A stretch of 36,144 nucleotides of DNA from a virus, in IMG/VR virus record IMGVR_UViG_3300045284_000152, positions 1 through 36,144 of that record; one strand, written 5' to 3'. Made by a program: the position numbers and the translations under genes. Below, in pieces: positions 31,038 to 36,144 of this stretch. The notes beneath the pieces are model-generated. The model was given only the letters and a program-made list of their open reading frames with translations, did not search any database and was not told where the DNA came from. The first letter of the stretch is position 1. Each line of letters begins with the position of its first letter.

Positions 31038-31526
31038 ATGCCCTCGTCGAAGCACGATGCGATCCTCGCCGAGATCAAGCGCCTCGACCAGCTCCGCTCG
31101 TCGGACCAGGTCGCGACGACCACGGCCCTGAGCGCGGCGGAGAAGGCCGTGGCGGCGGCGCTGGCAGCCTCGGACAAGGCCGTCGAGAAGTCGGAGACCG
31201 CACAGAAGGGCGTCAACGAGACGCAGAACGAGTTCCGTGGAACGCTCCGCGACCAGGCGGCGACGTTCATGCCCCGCTCGGAGGCGGAGAGCCTCGTTCG
31301 CGAGCTCCGCGGCCTGATCAACGTCCAGGGCGAGACGATCAACACCCTGCGCTCGCGCCTCGACGTGGGCCCGCCCTCGCTGGCGGCGATGCAGACGCGC
31401 TCGGACGAGAGCGTCGGACGCCGGGCCGGTGCGGCCGACACGCAGAAGATGGTCTTCGCCCTCATCGGCGCGGCCATCGCCGCACTGCCGCTGCTCGCCA
31501 TCTACCTCGCCTCGGCGGGGAAGTGA
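31038..31526 (+). CDS. Coiled-coil protein with C-terminal membrane anchor
   Basis: This 162-residue protein has a long coiled coil with the motif ALSAAEKAVAAALAASDKAV and NEFRGTLRDQAATFMPRSEA, a pattern seen in many phage membrane proteins near lysis genes (from memory). A C-terminal membrane helix follows (VFALIGAAIAALPLLAIYLA). It may be a holin-like or lysis accessory protein. Confidence 0.68.
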   Translation: MPSSKHDAILAEIKRLDQLRSSDQVATTTALSAAEKAVAAALAASDKAVEKSETAQKGVNETQNEFRGTLRDQAATFMPRSEAESLVRELRGLINVQGETINTLRSRLDVGPPSLAAMQTRSDESVGRRAGAADTQKMVFALIGAAIAALPLLAIYLASAGK

Positions 31527-31532
31527 CGTGAC

Positions 31533-31739
31533 ATGGACCAGGAGATGGACGACCGCGTCGTCCGTCCGCTCCGGGTCACGCGGCGGCTCGCGTTGATGAA
31601 CGGCTGGACCATCGAGCAGGCCGACAGCCTCGTGGCATGGCGCGACGGCCTGTCCGCCTCGCAGCACTGGACGCTGCGGCAGGTGTGCGAGGTCGAGTTC
31701 CTGCGCTGGCTCCGTGAGCATGGGCGGGCTGACGGGTGA
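31533..31739 (+). CDS. Hypothetical protein (68 residues)
   Basis: ATG lies seven bases after the previous stop. The product is Trp/Arg-rich and helical (MNGWTIEQADSLVAWRDGLS). Its stop overlaps the GTG of the LuxR-type gene. No family was recognised. Confidence 0.58.
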   Translation: MDQEMDDRVVRPLRVTRRLALMNGWTIEQADSLVAWRDGLSASQHWTLRQVCEVEFLRWLREHGRADG

Positions 31740-31981
31740 TTGATGGTCGGCGGGGAAGCAGTCAAGCTCAGTTGGTCGCGGACCCGCCGGCCATCTCCGA
31801 ACGCCAGCGCGAGGTGCTGCGGAAGGCCGCGCTCGGCCAGACCTACGGGGAAATCGGGCTCGACCTGTACGTGTCCGAGCACACGGTCAAGAACCATCTC
31901 CAGCAGGTTTACCGCAAGCTGGGCGCGCACTGCCTGACCGACGCGCTGCGGGCCATGGGCTGGCTGGTCGTACCCCAATGA
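31736..31981 (+). CDS. Small LuxR-type (GerE) helix-turn-helix protein
   Basis: The 81-residue product is nearly just a LuxR-family HTH domain: ISERQREVLRKAALGQTYGE, then IGLDLYVSEHTVKNHLQQVY and RKLGAH. It has no sensor or receiver domain, so it is probably a constitutive DNA-binding regulator. Within the lysis module it might time late gene expression or act on host genes. GTG start overlaps the previous stop. Confidence 0.75.
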   Translation: MIDGRRGSSQAQLVADPPAISERQREVLRKAALGQTYGEIGLDLYVSEHTVKNHLQQVYRKLGAHCLTDALRAMGWLVVPQ

Positions 31982-32376
31982 CCCGCTCCGATGCCGTCCT
32001 CATCACCTGCTGCGCGGGCCTCCTGGCCTTCATCCTCATGGCCGTCAGCCTCGTCCAGACCCACGCCGCGCAGGGCAAGGCGTCGTGGATGCCCGAGCGG
32101 TTCGGCGCCCGCTACCTCGCGCTGCCCGGCGGTCCCGGCATCACCGTCGTAATCTGCGGAGCCCGTTGCTTAACCATGACCTCGACCGACGCCGGTCCTA
32201 GTAAAGCGATGCAGCGCATGGGCCGGGTCGCCGACATCGGCGTCCGCTCATGGGAGCACATCTGCGGCCTGCCCCGCTCCGTCGGGCTGTGCCCCGTGAC
32301 GGTCGCGCCCGTGCTGGTGCTGCCATCGACTGACACCGTTGCGGTGACGGGGCGGACGTGGTGGTGGGCGTTGTGA
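31978..32376 (+). CDS. Membrane-anchored protein with barrel-like domain (RlpA/DPBB-like)
   Basis: ATGA overlap upstream. The 132-residue protein has an N-terminal membrane helix (AVLITCCAGLLAFILMAVSL) and an outside domain with FGARYLALPGGPGITVVICG and STDAGPSKAMQRMGRVADI. The order of glycine turn, cysteine and an aspartate-rich loop resembles double-psi beta-barrel domains acting on cell wall (from memory). A cell-wall-related role near the endolysin is plausible but unproven. Confidence 0.6.
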   Translation: MTRSDAVLITCCAGLLAFILMAVSLVQTHAAQGKASWMPERFGARYLALPGGPGITVVICGARCLTMTSTDAGPSKAMQRMGRVADIGVRSWEHICGLPRSVGLCPVTVAPVLVLPSTDTVAVTGRTWWWAL

Positions 32377-32576
32377 ACTGGCTTGCTGATCCCACGACGC
32401 ATGAGCCGCTGGCGGCATTCAAATCCGCCCCGCAGCCCCCCGGTTACCGCCCGCCAGAGTGGCGCGGTGAGCATGAGCCGCGCTATCGCGGCTGGGAGCG
32501 TTCAACCCCCGACTCGTTGGGCTTCGAATACATCCGAAAGTGTCAGCGGGACTGTTGCCGGGGCACTGGAGCGTGA
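32373..32576 (+). CDS. Small hypothetical protein (67 residues)
   Basis: The GTG start overlaps the previous stop, and the stop overlaps the endolysin GTG. The product is rich in Pro, Arg, Trp (RPPEWRGEHEPRYRGWERST) and ends with a CC pair. GTG 32358 is an alternative start five codons upstream. Function unknown. Confidence 0.52.
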   Translation: MNWLADPTTHEPLAAFKSAPQPPGYRPPEWRGEHEPRYRGWERSTPDSLGFEYIRKCQRDCCRGTGA

Positions 32577-33514
32577 CGATCTACCCCTTCAAGCAGGGCA
32601 TCGATTATGGCCCGCGCGACGGCACGTTGGGTCTGAGTTTTCACATGACTGAGGGCGGCGACGGGACGCTGGGCTTCCTCCAGCGCCACGCGGGCGAGTC
32701 GATGGGCGAATGGGTCAACCGAGTCAACGGCGTGAGCTGCAACGCGCTCCTGCTCACCGATGGGACCATCGTCCAGATGCTCGACTGGGGCCATGCCAGC
32801 GGCAACCTCAACCCCGGCGACCGGGCGGGCGAGTACGGCTACTACGGCCACCACCACCTCGTTGACGTGCTGGGAACTCACTGGACCGACCCGAACACCT
32901 GGACCATCTCGATGGAGATATGCGGCTACCGCTCGACCGCCACCGCGCCCTCGACGTGGCACCTGCCGCCCGGCCCGACCCCCGCTCAGACTGCGGCGGC
33001 CATCGCGTGGGGCAAGGAGATGACTGGTCGCTTCCCGACGCTGCGAGGAGCGACCGGTCACCACGACCAGTCGCCCAAGGGCTGCCCCGGAACGACCGAC
33101 AACATGAAGGCCATCTTCGACGGCATCGGCGGTCACGGCCTATGGCCGGAGGAGGTTCCAGACGTGCCAGGACTCACCATCACCGACCTCGTATCCGCGC
33201 CGGGCACGGTGACGGTCAAGAACATCGCCGGGGTCCAGGCCGTGCAGGTCGATGACCCGTCGCAGCGGTTCACGATGCCGCCGGGCTCGGTCAAGACGAC
33301 CGTCGCCAAGGGCAAGCTCGTGGGCGACCCGCTCGGAGCCGACACGCCCGGCAACGACCGCCATACGGTCCGCCTCATCGGCGACGAGCTGGCCGTGTTC
33401 CTCGACGGTCAGGTCGACTACGTCGCGACGGACCCCGGCTGCGCCGACAAGGTCGCAGCCGAGCATGAGCGGACCCGAGCCGCTGACATCGCAGCCTTGG
33501 AGGCACTCCCATGA
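32573..33514 (+). CDS. N-acetylmuramoyl-L-alanine amidase endolysin
   Basis: From GTG 32573 (GTGA overlap, GGAG just upstream) the protein has 313 residues. The amidase-2 fold supplies zinc ligand His 24 (LSFHMTEGG), catalytic Glu 115 (TISMEICGY), His 163/164 (TGHHDQSP), and KGCPG near 169-173, with Cys 171 at the third ligand position. A C-terminal beta domain (about 205-300) probably binds the wall. It would cleave peptidoglycan at lysis. GTG 32540 is an alternative start. Confidence 0.88.
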   Translation: MTIYPFKQGIDYGPRDGTLGLSFHMTEGGDGTLGFLQRHAGESMGEWVNRVNGVSCNALLLTDGTIVQMLDWGHASGNLNPGDRAGEYGYYGHHHLVDVLGTHWTDPNTWTISMEICGYRSTATAPSTWHLPPGPTPAQTAAAIAWGKEMTGRFPTLRGATGHHDQSPKGCPGTTDNMKAIFDGIGGHGLWPEEVPDVPGLTITDLVSAPGTVTVKNIAGVQAVQVDDPSQRFTMPPGSVKTTVAKGKLVGDPLGADTPGNDRHTVRLIGDELAVFLDGQVDYVATDPGCADKVAAEHERTRAADIAALEALP

Positions 33515-33774
33515 GAGAGCTCATCGACACCGGAGCCAAATACGTCATCGCCTTGGTCGTGGTGGTCGGCTGCCTGATCCTGATCTTCCAGGCCAAGGGC
33601 GATGAGACCCAGGCATGGACGATCATCGGCCTCGTCATCGGCTGGATCATCCGCGACTCGGCCGGCAACAGCTCATCTGCCAACCTCGTCCGGCTGGCAC
33701 AGGCGCAGCCCACGGTGACGACGGGCGGCAATCCGCCACGGACCACCGTCACGCCCACGGAGGTACCAGCATGA
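33511..33774 (+). CDS. Holin-like membrane protein (87 residues)
   Basis: ATGA overlap with the endolysin stop. Two membrane helices (YVIALVVVVGCLILIF and WTIIGLVIGWIIRD) are separated by a short charged loop, and a polar Thr/Pro-rich tail follows. Class-II-like holin topology and position directly after the endolysin support a pore-forming role in lysis. Confidence 0.72.
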   Translation: MRELIDTGAKYVIALVVVVGCLILIFQAKGDETQAWTIIGLVIGWIIRDSAGNSSSANLVRLAQAQPTVTTGGNPPRTTVTPTEVPA

Positions 33775-33974
33775 TCTCGCGCCTGATCCTGGCCGTCGTC
33801 GTCGCCATCGTGGTCGGCCTCGTCTGCATCCTCCTCGGCATGATCCTCGTCACGCTCAAGGTGCCCATCGCCGTGACGATCGGCGACTTCCTCGCCGCAT
33901 GGGGCTGGGTCATCGGCGTGCTGGCGGGCCTGTGGTTCTTCTTCACGGGCGGCACGTTGCCGGGGCGCGCATGA
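33771..33974 (+). CDS. Second holin-like membrane protein (67 residues)
   Basis: ATGA overlap, with a GGAGGT 7 bases before ATG. Two membrane helices (LILAVVVAIVVGLVCILLGM and WGWVIGVLAGLWFFF) leave short ends. A tandem of two small membrane genes suggests a holin-antiholin or holin-accessory pair. Confidence 0.7.
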   Translation: MISRLILAVVVAIVVGLVCILLGMILVTLKVPIAVTIGDFLAAWGWVIGVLAGLWFFFTGGTLPGRA

Positions 33975-34111
33975 CTGACTTCCACATGTTCCGGCCGAAG
34001 CGGGCGTGGGTGCCCGAATGGCTTTGGCGCATCGTCAAGCACGTCGTCCTTTGGGAGCCATTTACGACGCTATTCACCGAGCCTCCGAATGAGGAGGACT
34101 GGGGTAAGTGA
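33971..34111 (+). CDS. Small hypothetical protein (46 residues)
   Basis: ATGA overlap upstream, GTGA overlap downstream. The product is aromatic and basic (PKRAWVPEWLWRIVKHVVLW) with an acidic end. The amphipathic Trp-rich helix could associate with membrane. Function unknown. Confidence 0.5.
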   Translation: MTDFHMFRPKRAWVPEWLWRIVKHVVLWEPFTTLFTEPPNEEDWGK

Positions 34112-34719
34112 CCGCCCTGCCGACGCTCGCCGCCGCGCTCGAATGGGCGAGCAAGCACTGGGACGGCCGCAATCCGCCCTACACCCTCAACGTCCACGAC
34201 ACGGAGGGCGAGCTGGGCGGCCTCGCCTACTCCAAGGCGTTCATCGGCTACCTCTCGGCCACGCCGAACCAGACGACCGAGGAGACCGTCACCGCGCCGT
34301 GCCAGCACTGGGCACGCAAGCTGCCAGCGCTTTGCCCGGTCTGCGGCGTCCGCGACCGCGACGGCAAGGTGATCGCCGAGACCAACGTCTACTCCAAGAC
34401 CGTGCTGCGCTACCGCTGGCCGATGTGGCGCGCCATCACCAAGCTCCAGAACGCCCTCCGTCCAAGGAACGAGCCGCACCCGTACGCGCTCATCCTCGTC
34501 CTGGCCCGCTACGGCTGGCAGCCTCGGAGCGCGGCTCGCGAACTCGGGCTGCCGTGGGACTACGCCGAGGCGTCGTTCCTGCGAGCCATCCGCCAACTTC
34601 ATGGTCGCTACGAGGAGGCACCTGTGGATACCCGCCGCTCGACGAGCCACGCCGCGGCGTGGACGGAGCTGAGCGTCAGCCAGCAGAACGCGATCATCGG
34701 AGGAGAAACAGCGGCATGA
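34108..34719 (+). CDS. Putative late regulator with zinc knuckle and HTH-like segment
   Basis: The GTG start overlaps the previous stop. The 203-residue protein has a metal-type knuckle (PCQHWARKLPALCPVCGVRD) and a C-terminal helical region (LILVLARYGWQPRSAARELG, then LGLPWDYAEASFLRAI) that reads like a helix-turn-helix. Phage late regulators and Q-like antiterminators can have such pieces, but the match is not specific. Its stop overlaps the crystallin-like gene. Confidence 0.55.
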   Translation: MTALPTLAAALEWASKHWDGRNPPYTLNVHDTEGELGGLAYSKAFIGYLSATPNQTTEETVTAPCQHWARKLPALCPVCGVRDRDGKVIAETNVYSKTVLRYRWPMWRAITKLQNALRPRNEPHPYALILVLARYGWQPRSAARELGLPWDYAEASFLRAIRQLHGRYEEAPVDTRRSTSHAAAWTELSVSQQNAIIGGETAA

Positions 34720-35201
34720 TGAACACCATGCGACACGTCACGATGGCGCGCATCTGGATCGCCCTCGGCATCCTCGCCCTGCTCGTGGGCCTGTGGGTCG
34801 CGGCTCATCCGCCCTACGCCGAGGCGGCGTGCAGCAACGCCAAGATCACGTTCTACGAGGACCCCCACCAGGGCAGCGACGGAACGATGCCGCTCCTCGT
34901 CTGCTACAACGCCGCGATCGACTACATGGGCAACTACCCGGCCAGCCCGGACAACGACTGCAAGGCGCTGCTCATCAACCACAGCAACTGGAACGACTGC
35001 GCCTCGTCATGGACGTTCTGGAGCTCGGTGAGCGGCGGCTGCGCCCACTTCGGGGTCAACCTCTACCGCGACTCGAACTACGGCGTCCTGCTCTGGTCGA
35101 CGTGGAGCGCCGGCGGCTACAACGGCGGCAGCATCGAGGACACCGTCTCGTCCATGAAGTTCAAGTACCGCCCAACGTGCCCAACGAGCCCCGAGCCGTG
35201 A
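34716..35201 (+). CDS. Secreted beta/gamma-crystallin-like protein
   Basis: ATG 34716 overlaps the previous stop after GGAGGAG. The 161-residue product has a Sec signal peptide (helix IWIALGILALLVGLWVA, likely cleavage after AEA at about 37). The mature part shows crystallin-type Greek-key motifs: ITFYEDPHQGS, LVCYN, then VNLYRDSNYGVLLWS and DTVSSMKF. Six cysteines (39, 63, 82, 95, 109, 155) could form three disulfides. Small secreted crystallin-like proteins include bacterial protease inhibitors. It may be a lysogenic cargo gene rather than a virion part. Confidence 0.72.
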   Translation: MMNTMRHVTMARIWIALGILALLVGLWVAAHPPYAEAACSNAKITFYEDPHQGSDGTMPLLVCYNAAIDYMGNYPASPDNDCKALLINHSNWNDCASSWTFWSSVSGGCAHFGVNLYRDSNYGVLLWSTWSAGGYNGGSIEDTVSSMKFKYRPTCPTSPEP

Positions 35202-35545
35202 CCGATGTGATCGACGTCGCGATCATGGATGCGCTCGGCCGGCGATTGGCCGAGTTGTTCCCCGTCGCCGCGCAGCATCGGGGTTGGACGGTCGCGAACC
35301 TGACCCACGCATACGAGCGGACCCCATTCGGCGTCGAGGAGTTGTGGTCGGCAGACATCTACGGGCCGACGGACTTCTACAGTCGCGAGCATCGCTTCGC
35401 TGATCGACCCGGACGCTCGTTCACGCTGGAACACCACTCGGACATTACGGGTCACATCGAGGCGGATACGCCCGAGCAGTTGGTCCTCCAGGCCAAGGTG
35501 CTCGTGGACAACCTCGGTCTGGCCGACCTCAGCGAACCACCGTAG
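35198..35545 (+). CDS. Hypothetical protein (115 residues)
   Basis: The GTG start overlaps the previous stop. The product is mixed alpha/beta (RRLAELFPVAAQHRGWTVAN), has no membrane or signal segments, and is not recognised. It lies in the accessory block before the terminase-proximal HNH gene. Confidence 0.6.
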   Translation: MTDVIDVAIMDALGRRLAELFPVAAQHRGWTVANLTHAYERTPFGVEELWSADIYGPTDFYSREHRFADRPGRSFTLEHHSDITGHIEADTPEQLVLQAKVLVDNLGLADLSEPP

Positions 35546-35605
35546 ACGCGCGTGGTAGCATCACCTCGCCGGAACGTCACATCCCCCGCTGAGGACCCGG
35601 CACCA

Positions 35606-35788
35606 ATGCAGCGGCCCTATCCGGGTTCAGCGACCCTGCTGCGCGCCGCTCTCGCCGTGCTCTTGAACGTTCCGCTCGGGGAAGTGGACGAGCACGCACG
35701 CCAACTCGTCAAGGCGGATGGCCGCGTCGTCATCCCCCGGCTCACCGAAGATGAGCGGCACGCTGCCCTTGGTCATGGCCTCTCGTGA
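35606..35788 (+). CDS. Small hypothetical protein (60 residues)
   Basis: ATG 35606 follows GAGGA at about 11 bases. A GTG at 35552 in the same frame would add 18 residues but lacks a ribosome site. The product is one or two helices (SATLLRAALAVLLNVPLGEV) plus a short acidic region. Its stop overlaps the HNH gene start (GTGA). Function unknown. Confidence 0.5.
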   Translation: MQRPYPGSATLLRAALAVLLNVPLGEVDEHARQLVKADGRVVIPRLTEDERHAALGHGLS

Positions 35789-36102
35789 AGCGGGCGTGCA
35801 TCGAACCCCGGTGCCCTCGGGATGTAGTCCGGCCCCCGCGCTGCGAGCTCCACCGGCTGGCATGGGAGCAGAGGCGCCGCCCCACCACCAGCCAGCGTGG
35901 CTATACCGCGGCATGGCAACGGTTCAGCCGGGCGCAGATCGAGGCGGTGGGCCACTGCCAGGCCGTGCCCCCCTGTCCCTACCCCGACGCAGGCACAGCG
36001 ACGAACCCACTCACGACCGACCACGCAACGCTCGGTCTCGTGCTGTGCCGTCGATGCAACAGCGCGAAGCAACACGCAGACAAGCGAGCACGCGCACGGT
36101 AG
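35785..36102 (+). CDS. HNH endonuclease beside the terminase genes
   Basis: The 105-residue protein has cysteines near the start (CIEPRCPRD), a GYTAAWQRFSRAQ helix, and the HNH core HCQAVPPC...LTTDHATLG...LCRRCNSAK. Small HNH proteins next to terminase are known in HK97-like phages, where they assist DNA cutting for packaging. If the window ends join, this gene lies directly upstream of the small and large terminase genes. GTG start overlaps the previous stop. Confidence 0.8.
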   Translation: MKRACIEPRCPRDVVRPPRCELHRLAWEQRRRPTTSQRGYTAAWQRFSRAQIEAVGHCQAVPPCPYPDAGTATNPLTTDHATLGLVLCRRCNSAKQHADKRARAR

Positions 36103-36104
36103 GG

Positions 36105-36144
36105 GGGGTACCCCGCGACGGAAAGTGAGCGGACGGCCCCAGAC
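36105..36144. other. Right end of the window
   Basis: After the last gene, GGGGTACCCC (36105-36114) is a perfect 10-base palindrome. CGGAAAG (36119-36125) is the reverse complement of CTTTCCG at 2-8, so joining the ends creates a 7-bp dyad around the junction. It could be part of a cos or packaging region, but the window does not show whether its ends are natural. Confidence 0.3.

Overview
The window looks like an essentially complete genome of a temperate, high-GC siphovirus (or excised prophage) of about 36 kb. Nearly all genes read rightward and are tightly packed, most joined by 4-nt ATGA/GTGA stop-start overlaps. The host cannot be fixed from the sequence. The very high GC, frequent GTG starts, an actinobacterial/chloroflexi-style lipoprotein and apparently leaderless regulatory genes suggest a high-GC bacterium such as Actinomycetota or Chloroflexota (inference). 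No tRNA, rRNA, CRISPR array or insertion sequence was seen. No stretch above 300 bases lacks a gene; the largest gap is the roughly 240-bp stretch at 30302-30541, read here as the attP/promoter region.

Layout. (1) 88-5511: packaging and head genes: small-terminase-like protein, terminase large subunit, portal, and a prohead protease fused in frame to the HK97-fold major capsid protein. (2) 5575-11107: six virion-type genes (beta-rich proteins, a protein with nine ~20-residue repeats, a pectate-lyase-like spike) plus a micro zinc-ribbon gene, placed unusually between the capsid gene and the head-tail connectors. (3) 11080-11646, minus strand: an HNH endonuclease at the module boundary. (4) 11692-19461: connector, tail-completion protein, tail tube, tail assembly chaperones with a -1 frameshift site, tape measure and distal tail proteins, closed by a clear rho-independent terminator at 19461-19490. 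(5) 19490-20501, minus strand: repressor followed by a lipoprotein, divergent from a Cro-like gene at 20634 across three matching operators. (6) 20634-22604: early micro-genes, many membrane or cysteine-rich. (7) 22604-28623: YqaJ-type nuclease, SSB-like protein, PrimPol-helicase, RuvC-like resolvase, an HNH-HAD fusion and an excisionase-like HTH. (8) 28633-30541: tyrosine integrase, two unknown genes, candidate attP. (9) 30542-34111: lysis and membrane genes including an amidase endolysin and two holin-like proteins. (10) 34108-36102: accessory genes including a secreted beta/gamma-crystallin-like protein, ending in an HNH gene that would abut the terminase genes if the ends join.

How it works together: the CI/Cro-like switch sets lysogeny (repressor plus lipoprotein, integrase) against lytic growth (early micro-genes, recombination and replication genes). 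Late genes build a long non-contractile tail and an HK97-fold capsid. The most notable features that ordinary gene calling misses are: a covarying hairpin-plus-Shine-Dalgarno element in front of both the major capsid and tail tube genes, each also followed by a strong hairpin; a nested capsid start inside the protease-capsid ORF; a phased CCCAAAC slippery site; a terminase gene with no ATG/GTG/TTG start; clustered CGTAACC repeats at the terminase locus; and a symmetric operator-promoter switch with predicted leaderless messages.
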